Below, one piece after another: positions 13,886 through 14,044 of a stretch of 14,044 nt of DNA (position 1 is its first letter; each line of letters opens with the position of its first letter). The DNA is from JBOHNM01 sp050730675 (lineage in GTDB: Bacteria; Planctomycetota; Phycisphaerae; Phycisphaerales; UBA1924). The position numbers and the translations under genes are program-made. Under the pieces are notes generated by a model, which saw only the letters and a list, made by a program, of their open reading frames with translations, had not been told where the DNA came from and did no database searches. The DNA lies in contig JBOHNM010000113.1 of assembly GCA_050730675.1 (NCBI GenBank), positions 1 through 14,044 on the forward strand, given 5' to 3'.

Positions 13886-14044
13886 GGTCATCTCCGTGAT
13901 GCGGTGCGTTGCTTGCGTCTGGGACGCGGTTTGAAGGGGACTCTGAAACGATGCGGGGCTTGTCTCCAAGGCCCGCGGACGGTTGTGGATGCTGCGGGGG
14001 TGGGGGGGTTATGCGAAGTTGGGGCCTGGGTCGCCGCGGGGAGG

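Noticed and set aside
13886..14044. Search for a CIRCE operator upstream of groES
   Set aside because: No TTAGCACTC/GAGTGCTAA inverted repeat or close variant is present before the window ends.

Overview
The window looks like a chromosomal segment of a high-G+C planctomycete, probably of the Phycisphaerae type. This is an inference from three things: the high G+C throughout, a small membrane protein ending in the CPxCGYD...CPECG zinc ribbon common in planctomycetes, and several poorly characterised protein types I associate with that group. No rRNA or tRNA gene was seen, so the placement is not secure.

Layout. The left edge holds the 5' part of alaS (minus strand). Divergent from it are a STAS-domain protein and a small lipoprotein with a YHS/TRASH-like metal site. 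These converge on a two-gene minus-strand unit: a Pro/Ala-rich exported protein followed by a secreted PHB-depolymerase-like esterase. Next, on the plus strand, is a DUF4105 (Lnb N-terminal domain) membrane protein whose reading frame is broken near its C-terminus, with the second half continuing in another frame through an ATGA overlap. A minus-strand group follows (6252 to 4477): an HTH-like protein, a 4-oxalocrotonate tautomerase-family protein, a zinc-ribbon membrane protein and an unlisted 52-residue membrane protein. An AT-rich divergent region (about 6258-6345) and a long leader lead to three plus-strand genes: an unfamiliar multi-pass membrane protein, a small conserved hypothetical, and a rhomboid protease fused to TPR-like helices.

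The region 9770-10900 is a mobile-repeat locus. It has a REP-associated tyrosine transposase (RAYT-like HUH protein) whose open frame is interrupted by one TAA exactly where the catalytic tyrosine is expected. Double-hairpin REP-type elements built on CACCGACCG/CGGTCGGTG stems flank it on both sides. A tandem duplication has made a third element and a second copy of the transposase 5' end.

The right part is the groES-groEL operon (minus strand). Its 151-base spacer contains three consecutive hairpins. A terminator-like stem follows groEL, and then comes a visibly lower-G+C gene for a nucleoside 2-deoxyribosyltransferase-like (SLOG/TIR-like) protein, a fold used by nucleotide-degrading immune effectors. 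The chaperonin genes are housekeeping. The effector-like gene and the REP/RAYT locus beside it form the accessory part.

The most unusual points are the Tyr-to-stop transposase inside a REP cluster, the DUF4105 gene split between its presumed catalytic His and Cys, the effector-like gene behind groEL, and the structured groES-groEL spacer.
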